NCBI RefSeq assembly: GCF_017357225.1
Contig: NZ_CP071604.1
Location: 3,999,501-4,063,500, forward strand
Origin: Rhizobium binae
Lineage (GTDB): Bacteria; Pseudomonadota; Alphaproteobacteria; Rhizobiales; Rhizobiaceae
DNA: 64,000 nt
Direction of reading: 5' to 3'
In this document: piece by piece, positions 9,011 through 17,388 of the stretch
Layout of the letters: each line of letters starts with the position of its first letter
How positions within the stretch are numbered: position 1 is the first letter of the stretch
Translations under genes and position numbers: made by a program
The notes under the pieces: generated by a model
The model's input: the letters and a program-made list of their open reading frames with translations, nothing else
The model's database searches: none
What the model was told of the DNA's origin: nothing

Positions 9011-12000
9011 TCACTCGGCTGCCAACGCCGGCGGATGTCTGTCATCCGCCTCTTCCTGGATGGCGTCGGCATCTCGGCCTGGCTCGTCCTTTGCCTTCGG
9101 CTCCCGGCCGAAGAAAAGGGCGTAACCGGCGGGCAGAACCAGAATGGTGAGCACTGTCGCAACCAGGATGCCGCCCATCATCGCGTAGGCGAGCGGCCCC
9201 CAGAAGACGCCGCGCGAGATCGGGATCAGCGCCAAGACGGCGGTCAGCGCCGTCAGCATGATCGGCCGGAAACGCCGCACGGCAGCACCAACGATCGCCT
9301 CCTGCCGGTGCATGCCGGCCTTGATATCCTGGTCGATCTGATCGACCAGGATGATCGAGTTGCGCATGATGATGCCGAGCAGCGCGATGACGCCGAGGAT
9401 CGCCACGAAGCCGAAAGGCGCGCCGCTGATCAGCAAGGCGGCCGCAGCACCTATGATGCCGAGCGGACCGGTGGCGAGCACCAGCATCGCCTTGCCGAAA
9501 TGCTGCAGCTGCACCATCAGCAGCACGATAATGACGGCAAGCATGATCGGCGCCTTGGCGGCGATCGACATCTGGCTTTCCGCCGCATCCTCGGCACCGC
9601 CCTGGATCTCGACCTTGTAGCCGGTCGGCAGGCTGTCGCGCAGGTCCTTCATGTCGGCATACATTTTCATCACCACGTCGTTCGGCTGCACGCCATCGGG
9701 CAGCGTCGCACGGATGGTGATGGTCGGCAGCCTGTTGCGCCGCCATTCGATGCCCTGCTCCATGACAGGCACGACCTTGGCAACCTGCGAGACCGGCACG
9801 AAGCCGCCGAAATCCGTCGGGACATAGACCGAATTGACCGCCGATAGCAGTGAGCGGCTGGCATCCGGCTCACGGGCGACGATCGAGACTGTCTCCTCGC
9901 CGTCGCGGAAATCGTCGAGCGGGGCGCCGGACATGGCGGTCTGCAGCATCTGCCGTACCCGCTGCGAGGTGACGCCGAGCGCCCGGGCGCGATCCTGGTC
10001 GATCACCAGCTTCATCGCCGGCACCTGTTCCAGCCAGTCGTCGTGGATGGCTCCAAGCATCGGGTTGGCTGCAAAGCGAGCCTTCACCTGGTCGGCGATT
10101 TCACGGACTTCCTGACGGTCAGGGCCCATGACGCGCATCTGCACCGGCCAACCTGTGGGCGGGCCAAGGAACAGGCGGTCGACCTTGCCGCGGATCGAGG
10201 GGAAATCTTCCGCAAGAATCGTGCGCAGCTTGAGGATCAGCCGTTCGCGCGCCGGCTCGTCCTTCGCCATGACCAGAAGCTGGGCGAAGTTCGGGTTGCG
10301 CAGCTGCTGGTCGAGCGGCAGGAAGAAGCGCGGCGCGCCTTCGCCGATATAGGTGGCGATGAACCGCTTGTCGGGATCATCCATCATCTTCGCTTCCAGC
10401 GCCTTGGCCTGAACCTCGACCTCCTTGATGCTGGTGCCCTCGGGCAGCCAGAGATCGACGAGGATTTCCGGTCGCGAGGATTGCGGGAAGAAATTCTGCG
10501 GAATGAACTGGAAGGCCCAGAGGCTGGTGACGAAGGTGCCGAGCGTCAAGAGCAACACGATGACCCGGTGGCGAACCGCCCAGCCCACCGTGTCGCGCAG
10601 CCGGCGATAGAAACGCGTGTCGAAGGCGTCGCGATGCTCGCCTGCGTGATGGCGCTGCTTGAGGATCATATAGCCGAGCCACGGCGTGAAATAGACCGCG
10701 ACGAACCACGAGGTCACCAGCGCGATGCCGACGACGTAAAACAGCGAACGCACATATTCGCCGGCCGTCGACGCCGCGAAGCCGACGGGAATGAAGCCGG
10801 CCGTGGTGATCAGCGTGCCCGTCAGCATCGGGAAGGCGGTCGAGGAATAGGCGAAGCTTGCCGCCTCGATCTTTACGAGCCCCTCCTCCAGCTTCCGCTC
10901 CATCATCTCGACGACGATCATCGCATCGTCGACGAGCAGGCCGAGCGCGATGATCAGCGCCCCGAGCGAGATGCGCTGCAGGTCGATGCCGAGTTCGTTC
11001 ATCAGCGCGAAAGTGGCGGCGAGCACCAGGGGAATGGCGATGGCGATGACAAGGCCCGAGCGCCAGCCGATCGACAAGAAGGAGACGACAAGCACAATGG
11101 CAAGCGCTTCGCCGAGCGCATGCATGAACTCGCTGATCGCATCGGTCACCACGTCGGGCTGGTTAGCGATCTGGTCGACGGCCACACCGTAAGGCAGCGC
11201 TTCCTCGAAGCGCTGATAGGTCGCCTCGACGTCCTTGCCGACATCGGTCACGTTGAAGCCCTTGGCCATGACGACGCCGACCTGAACGCTATCATGACCA
11301 TTGAAACGGTACTTGCGTTGATAGGGGTCCTCCAGGCCGGAGCTGACGGTGGCGATATCGCCGAGGCGCGTCACCTGGCCGCCGGCGCGAAGGCGCAGCT
11401 CACGGATATCGGCCGCCTTTTTCACGTCGCCTTCGACGGAGATTCGCACCGAGCGCAGGCCGGTATCGACGGAGCCGGCCGGATCGACATTGTTCTGGCC
11501 CTTGACGGCGTTCTGCAGGTCGAGAATCGTCAGACCCCGCTCGGCGAGCGCCTTGGACGAGACGTCGATATAGATCTTCTCCGGCTGGTCGCCGATGATG
11601 ACGGCCTTCTCGACGCCCGGCGTCGTCAGCAGCATGTCGCGTGCCTGAATGGCGAATTTCTTCAGTTCCGGATAGGAATAGCCGTCGCCGCTGATCGAAT
11701 GCAGCGTGATGAAGGTATCGCCGAATTCGTCGTTGAAATAAGGGCCGAGCAAACCCTGCGGCAGTTCGCTGGAGATGTCGCCGACCTTCTTGCGCACCTG
11801 ATAGAAGGCATCCGCCACGTCCTTCGAATTCGTGTCGCCCTTGACCTGCAGGGTGATGATCGCGCTGCCCGCCCGCGTATAGGACTTGACCCAGTCGATA
11901 TGCGGGGTTTCTTGCAGCTTTCGTTCGATCTTGTTGACGACCTGGTCTTCCATCTCCTGGATGGAAGCGCCCGGCCAGATCGCCTGGACGACCATGACGC

Positions 12001-12157
12001 GGAAGGTGAATTCTGGATCCTCGCGCTGGCCCATGCGCATCAGGCCGAGCACACCGGTAATGATGATCAGGCCGAAGAGGAAGCGGGCGATGCTCGGATG
12101 GCCGATCGCCCAGCGCGACAGATTGAAGGGCCGCTTTTCAGTGGTGGTGGCATCCAT
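9011..12157 (-). CDS. RND efflux pump inner-membrane transporter
   Basis: A 1048-residue proton-driven pump of the AcrB/MexB superfamily, full length. It shows the two halves expected: TM1 near residue 25, a large periplasmic loop, then TM2-7 with the proton-relay motif LGLLVDDAMIVVEMME in TM4 (about residue 400), and the second half repeated with TM8-12 ending at ATVLTILVLPAGYALFF. It lies 24 bp after the membrane-fusion protein gene and ends at a strong terminator. No outer-membrane factor is encoded nearby, so it must use one from elsewhere. Substrates are unknown; control by the linked TetR protein is likely. Confidence 0.94.
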   Translation of the reverse strand: MDATTTEKRPFNLSRWAIGHPSIARFLFGLIIITGVLGLMRMGQREDPEFTFRVMVVQAIWPGASIQEMEDQVVNKIERKLQETPHIDWVKSYTRAGSAIITLQVKGDTNSKDVADAFYQVRKKVGDISSELPQGLLGPYFNDEFGDTFITLHSISGDGYSYPELKKFAIQARDMLLTTPGVEKAVIIGDQPEKIYIDVSSKALAERGLTILDLQNAVKGQNNVDPAGSVDTGLRSVRISVEGDVKKAADIRELRLRAGGQVTRLGDIATVSSGLEDPYQRKYRFNGHDSVQVGVVMAKGFNVTDVGKDVEATYQRFEEALPYGVAVDQIANQPDVVTDAISEFMHALGEALAIVLVVSFLSIGWRSGLVIAIAIPLVLAATFALMNELGIDLQRISLGALIIALGLLVDDAMIVVEMMERKLEEGLVKIEAASFAYSSTAFPMLTGTLITTAGFIPVGFAASTAGEYVRSLFYVVGIALVTSWFVAVYFTPWLGYMILKQRHHAGEHRDAFDTRFYRRLRDTVGWAVRHRVIVLLLTLGTFVTSLWAFQFIPQNFFPQSSRPEILVDLWLPEGTSIKEVEVQAKALEAKMMDDPDKRFIATYIGEGAPRFFLPLDQQLRNPNFAQLLVMAKDEPARERLILKLRTILAEDFPSIRGKVDRLFLGPPTGWPVQMRVMGPDRQEVREIADQVKARFAANPMLGAIHDDWLEQVPAMKLVIDQDRARALGVTSQRVRQMLQTAMSGAPLDDFRDGEETVSIVAREPDASRSLLSAVNSVYVPTDFGGFVPVSQVAKVVPVMEQGIEWRRNRLPTITIRATLPDGVQPNDVVMKMYADMKDLRDSLPTGYKVEIQGGAEDAAESQMSIAAKAPIMLAVIIVLLMVQLQHFGKAMLVLATGPLGIIGAAAALLISGAPFGFVAILGVIALLGIIMRNSIILVDQIDQDIKAGMHRQEAIVGAAVRRFRPIMLTALTAVLALIPISRGVFWGPLAYAMMGGILVATVLTILVLPAGYALFFGREPKAKDEPGRDADAIQEEADDRHPPALAAE

Positions 12158-12181
12158 CGTTTTCTTCCCTTTGCGACGCGA

Positions 12182-13321
12182 TCAGCGGACCGCCTGGTCC
12201 GTGGCGGCCAGGGCCGATTGCTGGTCCGGCACCTTCACCTTCAGATTTTCGCTCATGAACTGCGTACCGGCGGCAACGACGAGATCGCCGGTATCGAGGC
12301 CTTCGGTTACATGCACACCGTCGCCGGTGAAATCGGCGACCTTGATGTCGCGGCCATGCACGGTCGCCGTGTCGCGGTCGACGGTCCAGACCATCTTCTT
12401 GCCGTCCTTTTCAGCCAGCGCGCTGAGCGGGATCGAGACATAGCTGTTGCCATTGCTGATATCGGCCTCGATCGTCGCCGTCATGCCGAGAAGCACGCGC
12501 GGATCGTTCGGCAGGCTCACCCGAACCGCAAAGGTGCGCGACTGCTGGTCGGCGCTGCCGGAAACCTCGCGCACCTTGCCGTCGAGCACCAGCTTGTCGT
12601 CGGCCCAGAAGCTTGCCTTGACCGTCTTGCCCGGCTTGAATTCGGCGATGTCGTTTTCCGGGACCGCAATCTGCACTTCCTTCTCGCCATCGACGGCAAC
12701 GGTGACGACGGGGGTGCCGGAGCCGACGACCTGGCCGATATCGGCGTTGATCGCCGTGACGATGCCGTTCTGGCCAGCCTTGAGTTCGGTATAGCTCACC
12801 TGGTTCTTCGCCTGGTCGAGCGCCGAGAGCGCGGCATCGCGCTGCGAAATCGCCTGGTCATGGCTAAGGGCTGCCTGTTCGAGCTGCGACTTGGGGGCGA
12901 CGCTCTTGTCGAAGAGCTGCTCGGCGCGTTTGTTGGCGAGATCGGCGGTTTCGACCCCACGTTCGGCCGCCGCGAGATTGGCCTCCGCCGTCTTGACCGC
13001 CAGTTGGTAATCCGTGGCATCGATGCGGGCGAGCGTGTCTCCCGACGTTACCCGATCGCCGATATCGACGAGGCGTTCGGTAATCTTGCCGGCGACGCGG
13101 AATCCGAGATTCATCTCCGTGCGTGCCTTGACCGAACCGGAATAGTCGAGCTTGCGTGTGTCGCCGGCCCTGGCGATCTCGACGACCTTCACCGGCCGGA
13201 TGACCTCTTTCACCTCGGCCTTCTCCTCCGAGCAGGCGGAAAGGCCGATGCCGACCACGCTGACGAGCGCCAGGCTCAGAGCGGACGGCATGCGATGGCT
13301 GAGGGTCTTGAGCGAAAACAT
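12182..13321 (-). CDS. RND efflux membrane-fusion lipoprotein
   Basis: A 379-residue periplasmic adaptor. I start it at ATG 13321 (MFSLKTLSHRMPSAL), giving a lipoprotein signal ending in the lipobox IGLSAC; the longer frame upstream runs into the regulator gene. The first lipoyl half is VKARTEMNLGFRVAGKI, the long helical hairpin covers roughly residues 95-160 (AEANLAAAERGVETADLANK), and the second lipoyl half is VTAINADIGQVVGSGTPV. It bridges the pump and an outer-membrane channel. It sits between the TetR gene and the pump in one operon. Confidence 0.92.
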   Translation of the reverse strand: MFSLKTLSHRMPSALSLALVSVVGIGLSACSEEKAEVKEVIRPVKVVEIARAGDTRKLDYSGSVKARTEMNLGFRVAGKITERLVDIGDRVTSGDTLARIDATDYQLAVKTAEANLAAAERGVETADLANKRAEQLFDKSVAPKSQLEQAALSHDQAISQRDAALSALDQAKNQVSYTELKAGQNGIVTAINADIGQVVGSGTPVVTVAVDGEKEVQIAVPENDIAEFKPGKTVKASFWADDKLVLDGKVREVSGSADQQSRTFAVRVSLPNDPRVLLGMTATIEADISNGNSYVSIPLSALAEKDGKKMVWTVDRDTATVHGRDIKVADFTGDGVHVTEGLDTGDLVVAAGTQFMSENLKVKVPDQQSALAATDQAVR

Positions 13322-13371
13322 CGTCCGCACTCCTGGATCGTTTCGGGGGTATCGACGGCGGCTGCCGTCGG

Positions 13372-13989
13372 CTATTTCTTGAGCGCCCTGATGACGTAGT
13401 CGATCAGTTCGTCGACGGCAGCACGGTTGGTTTTCGCAAGACATTGCGCCACCATCTGCGGGTGGCAGAGGTTGACCGTCGCCGCGCCGAAGCAGCGCGA
13501 GGCGACCACCGGATCCTGCTCAGCGAACTCGCCGGCGGCGATGCCTTCGGCGATGATTTCGGCAATCAGATCATGGACGCGATCGATATGTTTCTCGATG
13601 ACATGCCAGTCGCGCTCGATCGCGACCACGATCATCTCGTGCACCTTCATCTCGTCGAGCATCGTATCCATCGTCCATTGATACTGAGTCTCGACATAGA
13701 GGCGCAGCCGTTCGCTGGCGCTGAGCGGCTGGTGGCGGACGTCATAGGCGAGCTGATAGCAGGTGGCGAGCATGCGCCCGCAAAGTGCCTGATGGATCTC
13801 CACCTTCGAAGCGAAGAACCGATAGATATTGGCGGGAGACATGCCAAGATCGCGGGCGATATCGGCAACTGTCGTCTTGCTGTAGCCGTAGTGACGGAAC
13901 AGCCGCTCGGCCGCGTCAAGAATGCGCGTGACATTCTCCTGCCGCGTGACATCGAGCGTATTTTCCGCGATGTCGTTCATGAGTTTCAA
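13372..13989 (-). CDS. TetR-family repressor of the RND operon
   Basis: A 205-residue regulator. Residues 15-65 form the TetR helix-turn-helix (RILDAAERLFRHYGYSKTTVADIARDLGMSPANIYRFF), and the C-terminal two thirds is a helical ligand-binding domain. It is the first gene of the operon with the adaptor and pump, so autorepression would control all three. A perfect 13-bp inverted repeat lies 10 bp before the start at 13999-14034. An in-frame ATG three codons in (13980) is an alternative start. The ligand is unknown but probably a pump substrate. Confidence 0.9.
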   Translation of the reverse strand: MKLMNDIAENTLDVTRQENVTRILDAAERLFRHYGYSKTTVADIARDLGMSPANIYRFFASKVEIHQALCGRMLATCYQLAYDVRHQPLSASERLRLYVETQYQWTMDTMLDEMKVHEMIVVAIERDWHVIEKHIDRVHDLIAEIIAEGIAAGEFAEQDPVVASRCFGAATVNLCHPQMVAQCLAKTNRAAVDELIDYVIRALKK

Positions 13990-13998
13990 AGCCTCGAC

Positions 13999-14034
13999 TT
14001 ACGACTGACGATTTTTGAATTTCGTCAGTCGTAA
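13999..14034. promoter_or_regulatory. TetR-type operator, 13-bp perfect inverted repeat
   Basis: TTACGACTGACGA (13999-14011) and TCGTCAGTCGTAA (14022-14034) are exact inverted repeats around a 10-bp AT-rich centre, immediately upstream of the tetR-like gene. Length, symmetry and placement are what is expected of an autorepressor operator covering the promoter. It is the most regular dyad in this intergenic stretch. Confidence 0.75.
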
Positions 14035-14132
14035 AACATCAGGAATCTCTTGTCAATGCACCTACTGACCCTGACGGCTTGAGCATGATCAATTTCGAAG
14101 CGAGGTGGCTACGAACGTCAACACAACGAAAA

Positions 14133-14158
14133 GTGCCGCGACGTCAGACGCGCGGCAC
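14133..14158 (-). terminator. Terminator downstream of the OsmC-like gene
   Basis: GTGCCGCG (14133-14140) pairs with CGCGGCAC (14151-14158). On the minus strand the stem follows the osmC-like stop by about 20 bases and is trailed by TTTTCG. It probably ends the monocistronic osmC transcript before the divergent TetR operator region. Confidence 0.65.
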
Positions 14159-14176
14159 GTCGTCGACGCAAATAAA

Positions 14177-14608
14177 TCAAGCGAGCTTGACGTCCAGCGT
14201 GATCGGAACGGCTGCGAGCGCCTTGGAAATCGGGCAGCCGGCCTTGGCCTTGTTGGCCAGTTCGGTGAAGGTCGCCTCATCGGCACCGGGGATGCGGCCG
14301 GACAGCGAAAGATGGATGGCGGTGACGGCAAAGCCGCCCTCGACGCTTTCGAGCGTCACCTTGGCCGAGGTTTCCATATGTTCGGCCGTGAAGCCGGCTT
14401 CCCCGAGGATCAAGGACAGCGCCATGGTGAAGCAGCCGGCATGGGCGGCACCGATAAGTTCTTCCGGATTGGTGCCGGGAATGCCTTCGAAGCGGCTGGC
14501 AAAGCCGTAGGGATAGTCCGTCAGCGCGCCGCTCTGCGTCGAGATCAAGCCTTTGCCGTCCTTGAGTCCGCCGGCCCAATGAGCCGAAGCCGTACGATTG
14601 ATCTGCAT
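14177..14608 (-). CDS. OsmC-family peroxiredoxin
   Basis: A 143-residue cytoplasmic protein of the OsmC/Ohr fold, usual length. The peroxidatic cysteine is in GAAHAGCFTMALS (about residue 60) and the resolving cysteine in KAGCPISKALAAVPI (about residue 125). The family reduces organic hydroperoxides with dihydrolipoamide or thiol partners. The FASRFEGIPGTNPEELIGAAH stretch matches OsmC rather than Ohr. It appears monocistronic, with a terminator behind it. Confidence 0.92.
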   Translation of the reverse strand: MQINRTASAHWAGGLKDGKGLISTQSGALTDYPYGFASRFEGIPGTNPEELIGAAHAGCFTMALSLILGEAGFTAEHMETSAKVTLESVEGGFAVTAIHLSLSGRIPGADEATFTELANKAKAGCPISKALAAVPITLDVKLA

Positions 14609-14754
14609 GCCGTCCTCCTGTTTTCGATTGTGCTTTCAGGAAGCGGCAGGGCGCCGCTCCGTGCCTGCGGGAGATCAGATTGCCCGCGATGGGCAATATA
14701 ACGCTCTATCTTCGGAAGACGACAGGCTTGTAAAAGTCGACGTGCCTGAAGTGT

Positions 14755-15537
14755 TCAGACGGAATGCTGCAGGACGCTGAGGCCACCATCGATCGTCAGG
14801 CAGGTGGCGTTCATGAACGGGCATTCGTCGGAGATCATGAAGACGGCCGCCATGGCGATCTCCTCCGGCGCAGCAATACGCCCGCCCGGATGCAGTTTCA
14901 TCGTCTCGGCCTTGGCGGCCTCCGGATCGGGGAAGCTGTTCCAGTAATCGATCACCTTCTGCGTCGAGACATAACCCGGCGCCAGCGCGTTCACGCGGAT
15001 ATTGCGGGCCGCATATTCGAGCCCGAGAGATTTCGTCATTCCCAGCAAGGCGTGTTTTGCGAGAGGATAGGGAAATGTGTGCGGGATGATGGTGAAGGCA
15101 TGCGTCGAGGCGATGTTGAGGATGACGCCGCCGCCCTGTTCGATCAGGCCCGGCAGCACCGCCTTGCAGCAATTCCACGCGCCCTTGAGGTTGATGTCGA
15201 AACAGCGGTTCCATTCGTCGTCGCTCGTCGCAAGCGGCTCGGCGAAAACATTGACGCCGGCATTGTTGACGAGCGCGTTCAGCTGTCCGATTTCTTCCTT
15301 CGCCTCGGCAACCACCCGCGTGATCGTTCCGGCATCGGTTATATCGGCCGGCAGATAACCCACCCGGGCGCTGGTGCTCGCGAGATCTGCCGCCGCCCGA
15401 GCCAGCAGCGCCGCATCGCGGTCCACGAGATAGACGGCCGCATCCTCGCTGATAAACGCCTTCGCGATCGCAAGGCCGATACCCTGCGCAGCGCCCGTTA
15501 TCAGGATGTTCTTGCCGTGCAGGCGGTTGCTCATCAT
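14755..15537 (-). CDS. SDR-family sugar/alcohol dehydrogenase
   Basis: A 260-residue NAD(P)-dependent short-chain dehydrogenase. The cofactor motif TGAAQGIG is at about residues 14-21, NNAG near 92, and the catalytic Tyr-Lys is in FPYPLAKHALLG (about residues 157-161), after a serine in NIASTHAF. It ends with the common TIDGGLSVL. It overlaps the aldose 1-epimerase gene by 4 bp at the end of the AraFGH-like transporter operon, so it likely oxidises the imported aldose (for example galactose or arabinose) at C1. The substrate is inferred from context only. Confidence 0.87.
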   Translation of the reverse strand: MMSNRLHGKNILITGAAQGIGLAIAKAFISEDAAVYLVDRDAALLARAAADLASTSARVGYLPADITDAGTITRVVAEAKEEIGQLNALVNNAGVNVFAEPLATSDDEWNRCFDINLKGAWNCCKAVLPGLIEQGGGVILNIASTHAFTIIPHTFPYPLAKHALLGMTKSLGLEYAARNIRVNALAPGYVSTQKVIDYWNSFPDPEAAKAETMKLHPGGRIAAPEEIAMAAVFMISDECPFMNATCLTIDGGLSVLQHSV

Positions 15538-16424
15538 CTTCCCTCCGGTTGAACCGGCAGCGCCGACAGATCGATCGTCACCTTGCCGGAAAGTACCTCA
15601 CCCCTCGCAAGCGGCATGAGGCCGCCGAATTCCGGCAGGTGATGGCCGTTCGGCAGATGGCTCATCGGCTCGAGACAGAAGAAATCCGTGCGGTCGATCC
15701 GCATATACAGCATGAACCGGCCGAGCGCGGCGTCGGCCTCCAGCGCCGCCTGAAATCCAAGTTCCGGCCAGGCGATGGCCGCTCGCCCGTCCCATCCCTC
15801 GAAGGCATTGTTCATCCACAGCCGCGGCAACGGCTTGCCGGAGCTGAAATCGAAATCATCAGGGACCGCACCGGGTTCTCCGGGGAGATGGTCGTGCCGC
15901 TCGTTCCAGAAGCGGTCGGCGGCAATCGTCAATCGCGTTTCCGGCGTCCTGACGAAGAAGGGATGCTGGCCCAGCCCGAAAGGCAGAGCCGCCTCACCTC
16001 GGTTCTCCACGGAGAGCGTCAGCGCCAGCCGATTGCCGGCAAGACGGATCTCCTGCCGGGTGAGATAGGCGTAGGGCGAAATGCTGTCGGCATCTTTGGA
16101 AAAGCTGAGTTGCACATGCTCGGGGCTCGATTCCTCCAGCCGCCAAAGGCTGATCCAGCCGTCGCCGTGCAGGTAGAGAGAATCGTGACAATTTCGCTGG
16201 AAGGCATAGTCGCGTCCACCGAAGGACATGGCATTGCCTCCCACCCGATTGCCGAACGGCACCATTGGAAAATTCGCGAAGATCCCGTCTGGGCCGCCGG
16301 CCGGAAGGAGAAAGGGCTTGCCCCGAAACGTTGCGGCGGTGACGGCAGCGCCCCAGAGGCTGACCCGGACCGAGAGGTCGCCGTGACTGAGCTCGATTTC
16401 ATCTCCGCCATGTCCGTTGCTCAT
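15534..16424 (-). CDS. Aldose 1-epimerase family protein
   Basis: A 296-residue protein starting at ATG 16424 (MSNGHGGDEIELSHG), which overlaps the permease stop by 4 bp (ATGA). The longer open frame upstream is an out-of-frame shadow of the permease. Galactose-mutarotase features are GNRVGGNAMSFGGRDY with catalytic-type histidines in NCHDSLYLHGDGW and LGQHPFF, and a late acidic residue in the FFCLEPMSHLPNG block. It would interconvert alpha and beta anomers of the imported sugar before oxidation by the adjacent SDR. Confidence 0.88.
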   Translation of the reverse strand: MSNGHGGDEIELSHGDLSVRVSLWGAAVTAATFRGKPFLLPAGGPDGIFANFPMVPFGNRVGGNAMSFGGRDYAFQRNCHDSLYLHGDGWISLWRLEESSPEHVQLSFSKDADSISPYAYLTRQEIRLAGNRLALTLSVENRGEAALPFGLGQHPFFVRTPETRLTIAADRFWNERHDHLPGEPGAVPDDFDFSSGKPLPRLWMNNAFEGWDGRAAIAWPELGFQAALEADAALGRFMLYMRIDRTDFFCLEPMSHLPNGHHLPEFGGLMPLARGEVLSGKVTIDLSALPVQPEGR

Positions 16425-17371
16425 CCACGCCGTCCTACCGCCGAAGACCTCAGATTGTCGAGCAGCACCGCGATCAACAGGATCAGCCCGCGCACGACAT
16501 ACTGATAGAATGCCTGGATATTGAGGAGATTCATAACGTTTTCGGCAATGCCCATGATCAGCACGCCGACAATGACGCCGCTCATCGCCGCCCGGCCGCC
16601 GGCCAGCGACACCCCGCCGAGGACGCAGGCCGAAATGACCGACAGCTCGAGCCCCGTCGCCGCGTTCGGCTGGCCGGAGGTGATGCGTGAGGCGAGCAGG
16701 ATGCCGGCAATGCCGCAGACGAGGCCCTGCAACGCAAATATCCAGATGCGCGTGTTGACGACATTGACCCCGGCAAGCCGGGAGGCCTCGGGATTGCCGC
16801 CGATCGCCAGCGTATTCTTGCCGAAAACGGTGCGATTGAGGACGAAACCGAAGACCACGAAGAGGATCAGCATGATCCAGATCGGTGTCGGCACGGTGAA
16901 GAAGCGCGACAGGGCAAGCTGATAGAAGGCGGGATCGTTGATGCCGACGGCGCGGCCATCCGAGGCGATTAGCGACAGCCCGCGCACGATCTGCATCGTC
17001 GCAAGCGTGGTGATCAGCGCATTGATGCGAAAGCGGGCAATGACGATCCCGTTGACGAAGCCGACGACGGCGCCGCACAGCAGGGCGGCGAGCAATCCGA
17101 CTGGAATCGAGCCCGTCGCGTTCGAGACCATCACGGCAACCATCCCGGAGAAGGCGACGATCGAGCCGACCGAAAGATCGAAATCGCGCGATGCCAGGCA
17201 GTACATCATCGTGCAGGCGACGATGCCGATGGTAACGACCGACTGCAAGAGCCCCAGCATGTTTCGCTCGGTCAGGAAGTTCGGGACAAAGAGCGAGACG
17301 ATCACGAAGGCGGCGGCGAAGATCACCACCAGCCCCTGTTCGCCGAGAAGGGTTTTTTTCAACGCATTCAT
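16421..17371 (-). CDS. Sugar ABC transporter permease, AraH/RbsC type
   Basis: A 316-residue inner-membrane permease of the CUT2 class with 8-10 hydrophobic segments. The start is ATG 17371 (MNALKKTLLGEQGLVVIF); the longer frame overlaps the ATPase gene in another frame. Family signatures are YCLASRDFDLSVGSIVAFSGM, RINALITTLATMQIVRGLSL and VLGGVSLAGGRAAMSGVIVG. It forms a homodimeric channel energised by the two-domain ATPase upstream. The best-matching system is L-arabinose AraFGH, judging from the binding protein. Confidence 0.91.
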   Translation of the reverse strand: MNALKKTLLGEQGLVVIFAAAFVIVSLFVPNFLTERNMLGLLQSVVTIGIVACTMMYCLASRDFDLSVGSIVAFSGMVAVMVSNATGSIPVGLLAALLCGAVVGFVNGIVIARFRINALITTLATMQIVRGLSLIASDGRAVGINDPAFYQLALSRFFTVPTPIWIMLILFVVFGFVLNRTVFGKNTLAIGGNPEASRLAGVNVVNTRIWIFALQGLVCGIAGILLASRITSGQPNAATGLELSVISACVLGGVSLAGGRAAMSGVIVGVLIMGIAENVMNLLNIQAFYQYVVRGLILLIAVLLDNLRSSAVGRRG

Positions 17372-17388
17372 TATCCGTATTCCTGATC

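Noticed and set aside
10043..13399. 1118-codon plus-strand open frame opposite the RND operon
   Set aside because: Composition (Arg, Asp, His, Gly) and lack of motifs mark it as antisense to the pump and adaptor, which carry all family motifs.
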